DNA of 64,000 bases from Ariolimax columbianus (Eukaryota; Mollusca; Gastropoda; Stylommatophora; Arionidae). Positions 53,957-64,000 of this stretch are shown here, one piece after another. The stretch lies in NCBI GenBank assembly GCA_036924085.1, contig JAVGWX010000004.1, forward strand, positions 41,854,793-41,918,792. The letters run 5' to 3'. Position 1 is the first letter of the stretch, and each line of letters begins with the position of its first letter. The notes beneath the pieces are model-generated. The model had not been told where the DNA came from. It did no database searches and worked only from the letters and a program-made list of their open reading frames with translations. Made by a program: the position numbers and the translations under genes.

Positions 53957-56900
53957 GTAAGTTATGTTAATAAGCAACCCTTATCTGTACAATTATATTA
54001 TACACATAGAGTCATTCAAATACCCTCATGCAATCTCCATCTTTCTTTTACTGTAAGTGGTGTACAAACACAGGGACAATCCGCTTTCTTTTCACTGTTC
54101 ATCTCATCTTTTTATGTTATTCTCCCAGTTATAATACTGTTTAGATCAACCTGTATCACGTTGTCCCTCCACCTTTCCTTCCAGTTCTGTTTTGATGTGA
54201 CCAAAACATCACAGGTGTCGATTCTTTTCTCTGATTTAACATGTTTATGCCATAGTAAACGTCATCACAAGGGAAGATGGTGACAGCATCACACCTGCAC
54301 TGCAAGATGTTTTCATATGATTGTAAAGACCAATCCTGTCATGGAAGACCCTGGAACACACATAAGTACAGTGCTATAAGTACTGTTCTTTCCGGTGGCA
54401 CATTATCTCTTGAGCTTCCTCCATGGACTTTTGCTCTGCAATCTCAAGTAGAGGGCATCAACGTTGAAGTGTTTGAGACACTTTCAATGAGTCTCTGAGG
54501 CTTTTTTGTCTGCTCTGAGCTCACTGTATAGCAGCTACTAGGGTCATGCCAACATGTCCCATTCATTTTAACTGGGTGTTTTACAGAAGCCCAACATGTT
54601 CATAATGCAAAGAATATGACTTTGTCCTGCCATCCAGTCCTGTGCAGCATATGCACAACTGTAGTTTTCAGTTAGATGAGTATGAATTGGACTTAAATTG
54701 AATATCCACATTTGCCAAGAACATTCTGACAGTGACCCTTTCTCTGAGAAGATCCAGGTTGATCCCCTATGTGCCATTTCAGACTTGAAAACAGAAAAAT
54801 CTTGCGAAAACAAGGACACACTGTCCATGTGACAAAACAAAATACATACGATACATCTGAAAATTGACTAGGCTGGAGGGAGGATGCACAGTCACGTGTA
54901 CGAACATCAGAACTTGCCTTGTTTCTCCGTAGCTGAGCAGAATACACCGGTATTGGAAGAACTCTGACCATGTCAAACTTAATACATACAGCAATATGTG
55001 AGGCTGTCCGGATTGTTGCAGGATGCCTAAAACCTACTATAGCACCACCTGCGACACGAAGTATCACTTAGAGATCAAGAGGACCAGGTAAATGGCCCAA
55101 GGCATCCTATAGTTTGACACCATGTGCAGTGCACAAAACTGAAATCTAGATGAAATTTTAGTAAAGTGAAGTCATCACATCACCTATAGGGTGGTCTCCA
55201 GAAAATAGTGCCTCATAAAATAGAAAAAAATTCCTCGTAAAATTGAATGAACTGACAGAGGTACCTTGAACTGAGCTGCAAGTGGACACACTTGATTTAG
55301 ACGACGTAGAAGTAAAAATACCCGGGGCAGGAAGAACTTGCAGAGACAGGGATACATGGGTGATGATGCAAGCGACTCCGGAGCACAATAACCCGATTAT
55401 CTGCCCAAACATTCTGAAAACATGCAATATCTGGGACATTTCATTAGAGGAAATGACAAGGCAATCTATGTGGTCGATTCGAAACATGTTGTCGCCCGCC
55501 TGAGACAAGAAAATTAAGTATATTTCCTGGTGAAATAATAGGCCATTTCTTGACTTGGACTTTTAGATCTAATTCCGTTTCACCAAACAACTTTAGAAAA
55601 TCACAAACCATTATCATCCACCTCCACATTAAACAAATGTTCAGCTTGCGCAAGATATTCATTCACCTTTAGGTCAACATTTGCTTTAATTTAACTAACA
55701 TTGATGTTACTGAATAAAACTGATTTAGCACCATTGATACCTACTGAAACACGATGTTAAAGAGTTCTCTATAATCATCAATACTGAGAGTAAAGCGGGG
55801 CATAAAACACCAGTGTTTTTGTAGCTTGATATAATTTTTGTGATTTATGCACAGCCAAGCATGTGTTTAAGCAACTCAATCCATTTTAGAAACATCATTC
55901 ATACACTATTAAAAGATATTATGCGTTAAAAATACATCTCACCCAAGTGTTTTTTATTTAATTTGATTAACGTTATGCCAAGAACTGATAAAATCATGCA
56001 ACATGCGCCTAGCCGTGGGGTATTAAGCACCCCTCTTTACTATGTGCAAAAATCAGATACATTCTTGTCTTTCCAGGTCTTGAATTCTGGAAGCAATATC
56101 TAGACACTATGTGGTATCGCTTGTCACACAAATCACACTAGACCTAATTCATGTCACCAGGTTGTCCACATGTGTAAACTTCCTCCAAATCATTCTCATT
56201 TTGAGGTATTATACTCATGCATTGGGTATTCCTGTCTATATCTCTTCCTCCCCTACATCCTCTTGTTGTAGAATCCTCCTGAGCAGCTGTCTCTCTCAGA
56301 TGCTGCATGCACTTCTCTGAAGTGAGACTCTCACACTAACGAAATCTCTAGACATTAGCAAATCTCCCTCTTGCAGACCTAAGTCTTAGCATGCAACTGC
56401 ACAAAACAAGTCTCGTCAGCATTGAAGGTCTGTTCATACATATCTTTAACGCATGCTTCAGTTAAGAGTAAGACCTTGTCCAGAAGGGCGAACCAGTGGT
56501 TTATGCCCTACAGGTCCCCAGGAAGATACTTTCACTGGCAAGTGGGTTTGTGAAAAAAGTTTCTGTGGAGCTTGTAATCACACAGAAAGTTCTGAGGTTA
56601 CAGTCAAAATGGTGGAGGGAAGTTGCTTCTTTAATTTCTTCTATTTATGATTTCTCATTGGTTCATGTGGTCTATGAGTGATATGAAATAGGTGCCTCTG
56701 ATTAGTTAACACATGAAAACAACAGTGCTCAATGCTCCACCATATGCTTAATAATATTATAGAGGATTTTCAGATGCTTGTCAACTTATTGGTGCTTAAT
56801 GCCCCACTTTACTCTATATAGTTTTATTGTCTCGACAGGTAAGTCAAATTTGGTCAAACTTCCAGAGTTGATATGCCATCTGCAAATGCCAATTTTCACA

Positions 56901-59654
56901 GTAAACACAGTTCACGTGTTGAAGTATTTGGTTGCTCTTAACATTTCTGACTTATTCCATGAAATACTTCTTTGAATGACGTCTGATTTCTACAGATTTA
57001 TTAAATATACTAAAGTTACTTGTTAAAAAATTGAAAGATCATAAAAGTCCATTCACTCATATCATTATTTTAACACCGATGTTCATTGTCCGCAACGGTC
57101 AAGTTTTATTTATGCTTTTCATATCTATTTGACAGAGCCTGAAATCAAAAGGGTTTGTCCGTGAGCAGTTTGCATGGCGTCACTATTACTGGTACCTGAC
57201 CAATGAAGGCATTCAGTATCTGCGAGAGTTCCTTCATTTGCCAGCTGAAATTGTTCCTGCTACACTTAAAAGGCAGACTCGTGCAGAGGCTCCAAGACCC
57301 ACCAGACCTAAAGGTAAGCCCATACAATGTGTGACAACTATTGGTATTTTGGCAGTAGGCTATTTTCTGTTTTTCTCTGCTGTACATGAAGAAACAAATT
57401 GCTTGGAGTTTTTAGGTCTTTGCGTTTCAGCCTCAGCAATTTTAACCACGTTTTCTATTCTTTTATTCTATACATGTATTCTTTTTGACTTTGTTTAGTT
57501 CAGATTATGTGTGCAGTCTTTTCTTCTTACTCTTCACATGCACTGATGTTCTTTCAGTCATTCTTTCCTATGAGGTTTTCAGGTATGCCTTATGAGAGGC
57601 ATTCCTTATCCTGTTTACTTTTATTTCCAAGAGCTTTTTCACTCATGTTATCTCTATCTTGTACATTTGTCTGTGTGTTTAATATCTGTTCTTCAGGTCT
57701 AATTTAAATATGTCTTTATTTGGAAGGTTTTGTGCGTTGTATTGGTGGCTTGTTTTATTTCGGTAATTGCTAATAGCATGTGATGGGCTGATCTTCTGTC
57801 TGCTCGTCTTTTATCATCACTATCTGAAATTTAAAATAACCAATCTTTTAATATTCAACAGCAGCTGAAGGTGGTCCCCGTGTTGGAGGTACTGATCGTC
57901 AAGAATACAGAAAGGCAACAGCACGTAAGTTAGAACTAGCAAACAATTTAAGCTTTTCTTTCATATTGTTAAATGCAATGGGACTGTCTTTATCTATTAC
58001 AAAATGGTACAAAGAACATAGCAGGTAAATAAAGACATCCGGTTGCTATCGCTGATGGCCACATTTAATCAAGCAGTTTAATCCTCATTAACGATACTAA
58101 AATAATTCTGAAGGGTTTTTACTTGAAGGTCAACAAAGTCTGAAGCGTAACAGTTTTGTTCTATGTAACCTTCATTACCTTTGAGTGAAATGTGTTCTTT
58201 TTAATTTATTTGCTAAAGTCCAATTAATACACAAGAACTGATACAATCTAATTAGGAAAACACATGTAAATAAACTCTGCTGCGAGTTCACCAGATGTTG
58301 GAAAAATGGAGCCATAAACAATTACACCCTAAGCTTTGGAATTTAAAAATGTGTGTTAAACTACATGAAAGGGAAATAATTCTTTTTCACCCATCCATTC
58401 TTTTAATTGTGACTTTTTTTAAACAAGATTTGGGAAACAATGGTTGTCTCTACACTTGCTTTACTTATAGCTATTTGTTTTGCAATGGTCTAATGCTAAT
58501 ATAAACACTTACATTTTCACAATTTCACAAATATTTTGTGTTCTCCACAGCTGGACCTGACAAGAAGTCTGAGGTTGGGGCAGGATCTCAACAGTTTGAA
58601 TTTGTAAGTACTTTTGGTCATGATTTGTCAGATCTGCTAGCTATGCGATGAATAGTGTTAGGCTGAGTCACAATGTGTTAATTTATGATCAGTATCTTGT
58701 CGAAATGGTATTCAGAAGGGCTGTCTAACACATGATGAGAGTACCACTGTCTTACTGAGTATGTCGTTAGAGGTGTTGAGCGGTGTGGGTTTATACCCTA
58801 TCTAGGATAAAAGGCTGAAATCTACATTATGCACCTTAAAATTCAACACATTAAAGATAGATGTTTGCAGAGTAGCCTTTTAGATTTAAAATAAGATCTG
58901 TAGAAACAATCCTCATCTGCTTTGCAGGAATAACTGTTTAACTTGTTTTTGGGGAAAATCGGAATTATATTTAATTAGAGGGCCGTGGCTGTTTAAATTT
59001 GATTTAGTAAAGTGACCTATAGCATTGCTGCCGTATGGGTGTATGGTCTTAGCTATTTCAAAGGCTCTGCTATATGAGGGCGGTAGCCATCTCCTCTTCT
59101 TCGCCACTTTTAATTCCTGGACTGAACCAGTACCCATTTAAGGCTGGGTTGACCCGGGAGCCATTGCAGTCTGGAAAAAAACTTATCCGCTTCAGTTGGG
59201 GAATGAACCCAAGACCACCCAGATGCAATCCATCTCCATCCAGCGTACTTCGAAAGTGCAGTGCAATTTTTCCGTGTAATTGTCAACTTAACCATCCATC
59301 AAGTGTATCACATTTTATGTACTTTACATTCTGTTCTGCTCAATTCTGAGGTAGAGGTAGCAACTTTTGTTGCTTATTATAAATATTTGAAAAGTTGCAC
59401 CCTGCAATGAGCATACAGAATAAAAAGAGAAAGAATACATTCTTTCTGCTGCTGTTATCAAATACCATTCATTGAATTTTGTACAAAATCTTTGGTTAGG
59501 TACTACACTGAAGTTACAAACATGTCGATTATCAAATAATACAAACATGTCGTTTATCAAATAATGAATTGCTTTGTCAACTTGTTCTCATCTTCAGAGA
59601 GGTGGATATGGCCGTGGTCGTGGCGGTTTTGGTGGACCTGCAGGTGGCCAGTAA
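53816..59654 (+). CDS. RPS10: Ribosomal protein S10 (eS10), five coding exons
   Basis: Component of the small (40S) ribosomal subunit near the mRNA entry and beak region. The coding exons are 53816-53956, 57136-57313, 57862-57924, 58551-58603 and 59598-59654. All introns are GT-AG with clear donors (GTAAGT or GTAAGC). The product is 163 aa, close to the 165 aa of the human protein. Residues 1-97 form the S10_plectin domain, with [39 protein letters not shown] and [20 protein letters not shown] all strongly conserved. Asp131-Lys132-Lys133 corresponds to the human DKK pair that is ubiquitinated by ZNF598 on stalled ribosomes. The tail [13 protein letters not shown] is the Arg/Gly-rich end that is Arg-methylated in vertebrates (Arg151 and Arg153 match human Arg158 and Arg160). 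The first ATG after the acceptor at 53809 is the family start. No frame damage is seen and introns keep phase, so it is a live gene and not a processed copy. Confidence 0.98.
53957..57135 (+). other. RPS10 intron after codon 47 (3.2 kb)
   Basis: Much longer than the other coding introns (548, 626 and 994 bp). It contains the transposase-like remnant at 56100-56640. It also holds unassigned open stretches at 54277-54498 ([20 protein letters not shown]) and 55282-55503 ([20 protein letters not shown]) that may come from mobile elements but match nothing I can name. Confidence 0.7.
56100..56640 (-). pseudogene. Possible pogo-like transposase remnant with PHD-like piece
   Basis: On the minus strand, frames give [20 protein letters not shown] followed by [10 protein letters not shown] (56465-56370), resembling the NADET segment holding the first Asp of pogo-family DDE transposases. 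Downstream near 56175-56100, [11 protein letters not shown], a stop, then [11 protein letters not shown] resembles a PHD-type zinc finger; some animal pogo proteins carry one at the C-terminus. Many stops. The assignment rests on short motifs. Confidence 0.4.
57136..57313 (+). CDS. RPS10: RPS10 second coding exon
   Basis: The acceptor GACAG ends at 57135. It codes residues 48-106, including the aromatic-rich core WRHYYWYL, and leaves one base (G) of codon 107. The donor GTAAGC is at 57314. Confidence 0.97.
57862..57924 (+). CDS. RPS10: RPS10 third coding exon (tandem acceptor)
   Basis: 63 bp. The acceptor reads CAACAGCAG, so splicing could use the AG at 57860-57861 or the one at 57863-57864. 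Both keep frame and differ by one Ala (residue 107/108). It codes the linker [19 protein letters not shown]. The donor GTAAGT is at 57925. Confidence 0.93.
58551..58603 (+). CDS. RPS10: RPS10 fourth coding exon
   Basis: The acceptor TTCTCCACAG ends at 58550. It codes the second part of Pro128, then [17 protein letters not shown], containing the Lys132-Lys133 pair. The donor GTAAGT is at 58604. Confidence 0.96.
59598..59654 (+). CDS. RPS10: RPS10 last coding exon
   Basis: The acceptor TCTTCAG ends at 59597. It codes the Gly/Arg-rich tail of 18 residues and the TAA stop at 59652-59654. Confidence 0.97.
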   Translation, partial: RGGYGRGRGGFGGPAGGQ

Positions 59655-59678
59655 ATATCTGCTATGCCCGACTCTGTG

Positions 59679-59684
59679 AATAAA
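59679..59684 (+). terminator. RPS10 poly(A) signal AATAAA
   Basis: Canonical hexamer 25 bases after the stop codon, so the 3' UTR is very short, as is typical of ribosomal protein genes. Cleavage is expected 15-30 bases on, near the T-rich stretch at about 59695-59710. Confidence 0.9.
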
Positions 59685-59699
59685 ATATAATATTGTTAT

Positions 59700-60785
59700 A
59701 TTTTTGGTGTTACCGTTTATGTATATGTACATGTATGTTTGTATTGTTCATATTTTTAATTAGCTGACAACCAATATTTTGTTGCTACATAAAACAGTCT
59801 GCGTTAACGCTTGAGTTTGAGCTAATTTTGTCTCTTTCTGTCTGGACCATTCAGGTCCTTGTCGTTAAGTTAGAATGCCCTTGGTTAAATAACGGTGGGT
59901 ACGAATGCACACATAATCCTGCAGATATCGGTGGTGCTGAATGTGCCAGATTGAATCAAATTAGATTTATAATTGGACACTTTGAAGAAAAAAAATTGGC
60001 TTCTAGGGGTAGAGAGATATGTAGAAGCCATGTTGTATAAAATTATTTTAACCCTAACTGTCCCCTATACCTGGGCTTCTGAGCATTAAAGAGAAAAAAC
60101 CAACATGATATAGAAAAAGTTAGTTACATGCAAACAAATGGTTAGAATAAGATGGAACTTGGAGACATTGTAGAAAATAGGTCTACCTTTCATCTAGCGC
60201 CAATATTCCACCTTTGTGTGCCAATCCACCCAGCAGGATGAACCTTCATCACCACCTAGATCTCCCCCATCAGCTGTTTGAGGGACACGCGCCCCCTTCT
60301 CTTACTATCGATCTAGCTCTAGATCTATAAGGTTCAAGATTCTCATCACCCGAACTCTCGTTTGTGTCACTTGAACTGAAAATGTATTCTTGATGAAATT
60401 CTGACTCCTCAGTCTGAATCAACCAAAGTATTGATCACCTGTTTGACTGTCATAAGCCTAGAACTACTTCGCTTTCCTGTTGAAGTGCTTGGTTCATCTG
60501 CTACTTGTTTCATTGTGAATTTTTCTTCTTAAACCAAAGTCAATTCAAACATGGGGGCAGACAATTGCAATGGCTAACCGTGAAGTTTGACCACGATTGG
60601 TTGGTTATTTTTAGATCGTGATGCATTTTTTCACGAACTACCGAAAATCGGGTATAGCGGCAGATTTGGAAATTACCGGAAAATGGGTACAGCGGTAGGA
60701 TTAAATTATAGGCGGCTGTCAAATTCATGAACATCGCGGAGAACCGATCCAAGGTTGATCTCAGTGGGGCAGAATTGAGACGCTT
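59700..60785. other. No recognisable feature downstream of RPS10
   Basis: No gene, SINE or LINE signature was recognised. A short palindromic-looking motif (ACTACCGAAAATCGGGTA; GAAATTACCGGAAAATGGGTA) recurs near 60635-60690. Confidence 0.35.
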
Positions 60786-60789
60786 ACTC

Positions 60790-60990
60790 AAGGAACCCAG
60801 TGGTCTCGGGTGATGAACGCTGCAGGTTCAAATCATGGTGGGGACTGGGATTTTTTCATGTGGATCATCCAGTAAATATTTCCCCTAAGCGTCTGAGTAG
60901 TGAGATCAGACACCCATGTGCAGTGGCATGCATGTTAAAAATACCGTATCAGTTTAGGCCTGACGGCTGCTGCTGGGATAAAATTCAAGT
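60790..60990 (+). mobile_element. SINE-D copy
   Basis: The head AACCCAGTGGTCTCGGGTGA, the B-box-like GCAGGTTCAAATCATGG and the core GTGGGGACTGGGATTTTTTC then ATGTGGATC match the copy at 11640-11905. The region TGGCATGCATGTTAAAAATA and GACGGCTGCTGCTGGGATAA also corresponds. Confidence 0.7.
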
Positions 60991-63105
60991 TAAAAATCGA
61001 CTCAAAATTATTCTAGGGACATTCGCCCCACAGAGAATATGTTGGAAAAGAGGACTGTGTGGCTATAACTTCGGGTCTTGGTCATGTGGTTAGTGGAGTG
61101 ACTTGGATGGGGCCTGACAGGCTGCAGGTCTACCTTGCTCTAATTTATGCTTCCACCTGCACCGGTCTCAAATATAGGCGATCGTATATTCCAGGTGCTA
61201 ACAGATGCTCGGATGGACCTGTGGATTTTAAACCGGCCAAAACAATATGAAACACAGGTCGTCACACCTCCCCACGATATCTGACATAAGTGGGCGGAAG
61301 ATATATTGGTAGACTCAGACAGCTCTTTCGGTCTATTGACACTATCCAGTTCAAATAAATCTTTCAGTCCTGCGTAAAATGTCACAATGCAGTATGTTTA
61401 AAAAAAATACATTTAATATATTGTTTTTAATGTATCTATGATGTGGAAGTATTCATAATTGAAATATTTATTTAGACACTTTAAATTGCAAAAAATACAC
61501 ATGGGGTGATCTCTAATCTAATCTGGAGAGTACAAATGATCAAACTTCTCGTGTTAGATCTAAAATATTATTGCATTGCATGTAGGATTCAAGTCTGGCC
61601 ACTATGCTAATTCATTATTTTATATATATATATATAGCAGTTTTTTTTTCTACTGAACATGTCCCAGTAGTCGCTAGTGAACAAAAATCCTTAAATTTCA
61701 CAGGAAAATAACGCTAATTTGCAAATATTTTTCTATTACATGGTCCATGATAAAAAAGAAGAATCTTTTCAAAGGAAGTGGACATCAATGACAAATTGAA
61801 GATTTTTTTAACTTCGTAAATGTCAAAATTATACTTTCCCAATGTTTTTATCGTGCACATACAATGTTAAGATCATGCCTCATCTGCCCTCAACTGTTAT
61901 AACAGCCCAATGGTCGACCGTCAAGGGCTGTTCCCATAGTTTTATGGCCATATAAATCGTTCGAAAGAAAAATCGTAATTGTCTTGAGTTTGTTTTTTCC
62001 CCGTTAGCAAAGGGGAGATTGCAATAAATAATTGGTTTTTCTTCCAGTTTGTAGCTTACACCGGTGTCGAATCGTAACTTTCCATGATTGTTTTGCATTT
62101 GAACTGAGCAAGAATTTTTTTCCTCAAATTTTTCTGTCTGCATCATGTCTGGCTGGAAAGGGTCCATCAGGACTAGATATTAAATCTAGACCTTCATTAT
62201 TTGAAGTTCTTCCGGTGGGCAAAAGTAATATAAATAATTTTGAGGACATGACAGTCATTAGTAGTAGTGATGAAGACGAATATAACTGATCGGACTGAGA
62301 TAGGGATATCATGCGAAGCTCTGTATCTAGTGTTGGATATTGAATAGAAGAAGCTGAAGATCCTAATTTCATTGTTAGAAATCCTAATAGCTCTCAGAAT
62401 ATGGACTTAGAAAGGTGGATTATCTATATTACTGTGGTACCAAGCAAAAGACGAGAGAAAAATATATTCTTTTTATTGTGGAATCTCTGCTGCAACGCTC
62501 CAGAATTTCAGCCACCAACAAGTTGGACATCTCATGCTGATACTGTTGTGCATTGTCTTTGACTGTTGTATGCAAGAGGAGAAATACTGCAGTGTCACTG
62601 ACAAGCAAGAGCAGTAACAACAGCAAAGGCATAAAATGGACATGGCACTGGTGTCCGACAAGCAAGGTTGGGTGACACGAGCAAAACCACTTGCAGGAGA
62701 CTGACAAAGGACTGAATCAGAAATTCAACTTTTGTTAAGAATATTAATAAAAACACATAAAGGTAATTTTTAACTTTTTATAGTTTTTCTTCCTGGGTAT
62801 GGTTGAATAGAATTTTTTAGGTCATAAATTACAAACATTTACAGAAATTACATTTTTCAAAAGAAATCCAAATAAGTATATATTTTCTTAAATAAAACAG
62901 CTTGCATTATCTGAAAAAAACTAATTACAATGGTAATTGGAACCAATCAGTGAGGGTAGGTTGAAAGCAGATGATTTGCACAATTTTGCTCACGGCATAC
63001 AGGTCAAGGTCGCCGTACATAATGCATAGACATACTAAACTCATACCATAATGTACTGGTCCCTGGCAAAGGTCTGTATGTGTATCTCGTTATGTAACTT
63101 GGATA
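60991..63105. other. No recognisable gene
   Basis: AT-rich with a short (TA)n at 61620-61635. An acidic open stretch near 62170-62289 (DMTVISSSDEDEYN) ends in a stop and is isolated. No conserved domain was recognised. Confidence 0.35.
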
Positions 63106-63109
63106 TGTT

Positions 63110-63400
63110 GAACTTATTCACAGGCGTCAGTCCCTGATGGCGACTTGATAATTCCATATACCATGTTGAGCTTGGAGACAAGCCTGTGGTCTGTCCAGCA
63201 CTCAGCAATTTGACACATGACCTTAGTCAGCCTCCACTGAGTGATAACATAGTCGATGAGTTGCCACTGCTTAGATCGAGGGTGCGTCCACGATGGTTTT
63301 ATTTTGTTGGTGTGCACATGAATGATATTAGTGAGTGAGAGGTCATGAAAGGCTCAGGAAAAGATGGCCACTACTGTTGCACTTTCCTATGCCGTGAGCT
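63110..63400 (-). mobile_element. LINE endonuclease fragment
   Basis: The minus-strand translation NKIKPSWTHPRSKQWQLIDY, then TDHRLVSKLNM, matches the end of a LINE endonuclease domain (SW.HPRSK.WHLIDY..; DHRL.). Only this piece is present. Confidence 0.7.
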
Positions 63401-63471
63401 CCACATACTCTTTCTCATAACAAGATCGTGAATAATAGAATAAGTAATAACCAGATTGTAGCTTGGCTTTG

Positions 63472-63815
63472 TTCGTTCTCAATCTCCCGCTACCAAACCC
63501 TGAAAGGGCTTAAGTAGCAGAATGTAGTCCAGAGAACGGAATGCGTTGTGTTGTAGTTTACAGCTTGACTGTGATACTTGTACCTTTCGGTCTAACACAT
63601 CCGACTTCAGCAAGCAAATTTTGAGTTCCGGGTTAGCATTCCCTCTTCGATCCCTTCTCCTTAGCCAGTCTCCCCTGCTGCAGCCTGTTATCCAGGATCA
63701 CCGCGTAGAGGTGTAGAAGGGTCTTGGCAGCTCTGGTTCGCAGGCCCTGACGCTAGCAGTCAGCTATGGGTCGCTGACCACTGAAGCTCATGCGCTGCTC
63801 AGCGTCTTGATCCCT
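63472..63815 (-). mobile_element. SINE-B copy
   Basis: Nearly full-length: 3' end GAGAACAAAGCCAAGC (reverse complement at left), body intact to TGAGCTTCAGTGGTCAGCGA and GGGATCAAGACGCTGAGCAG at the right edge. One 33-bp unit. No clear TSD was identified. Confidence 0.93.
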
Positions 63816-64000
63816 CCTTCTATTCTAAAATGACAGTATTCTCTCCATGGAAATCTTTCACTGGTAGCTCAGTCTAGGCAGTCTCCGTAGCGACTGTAGA
63901 AACAGTATGTTACTCTGTCATCTTAATCAGAATACAGTGTTTGGCTTCATAACGCTCATGCGCGACTTTCTCTTTGTGCTATTTTTTTCCGATTTGTCAA
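63816..64000. other. No recognisable feature at window end
   Basis: Unique-looking sequence. Confidence 0.3.

Noticed and set aside
54693..55067. 124-codon minus-strand ORF in the RPS10 intron
   Set aside because: No recognised domain and overlaps other open frames; AT-moderate intron DNA readily gives such frames.
62032..62289. 85-codon ORF ending in an acidic SSSDEDEYN tail
   Set aside because: Isolated, no homology recognised, opposite-strand frames of similar length; not enough to call a gene.

Overview
This is a window of animal nuclear DNA, not prokaryotic. The evidence is one gene split by GT-AG introns with a canonical poly(A) signal, tRNA-derived SINEs with target-site duplications (TSDs), several LINE families, mariner/Tc1/pogo-type transposon remnants, and many minisatellites. 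The mixture of families would suit a lophotrochozoan, perhaps a gastropod mollusc; this is inference and no species is claimed.

The only convincing protein-coding gene is ribosomal protein S10 (RPS10, eS10) on the + strand. A probable 5'-TOP first exon lies near 53473-53505. Five coding exons run from 53816 to 59654 and give 163 aa. The poly(A) signal is at 59679. No other host gene could be supported.

Layout: 1-3.3 kb holds a TAC-repeat tract, a SINE-A and a decayed LINE. 3.9-6.1 kb holds a CR1/L2-like LINE tail, an AC-rich minisatellite and two pieces of an unclassified repeat (family E). 6.4-11.9 kb is SINE-rich (families A, B, C, D) with a Tc1 scrap. 12-14.4 kb is almost featureless. 14.5-17.8 kb has a 54-bp array, a TG-rich array, a LINE copy, a SINE-A and a 49-bp array. 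18.1-20.8 kb has LINE and SINE copies with clear TSDs. 21-23.5 kb has a 29-bp array, a 1.4-kb array of 25-bp monomers and a decayed 110-bp repeat. 25-34.3 kb is mostly LINE remains, with a mariner remnant inside one. 34.9-36 kb is a DDE transposase remnant. 36.4-42.5 kb has another LINE insertion, a SINE-B with an internally amplified 33-bp unit, and 18-bp and 48-bp arrays. 42.9-52.6 kb is a nested stack of LINEs and a SINE. 53-60 kb is RPS10. 60.8-63.8 kb has SINE and LINE remnants.

How the parts relate: the RNase H-bearing LINE has at least five copies, four with recognisable TSDs, and ends in CGTACGAAG or CGAACGCAAAG followed by (GAA)n. SINE-B ends in CGAACGAAG and SINE-A in CGAACGCAAA. 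This suggests the LINE may have mobilised the SINEs. Most long open frames in the window are translations of minisatellites or antisense shadows of LINEs.
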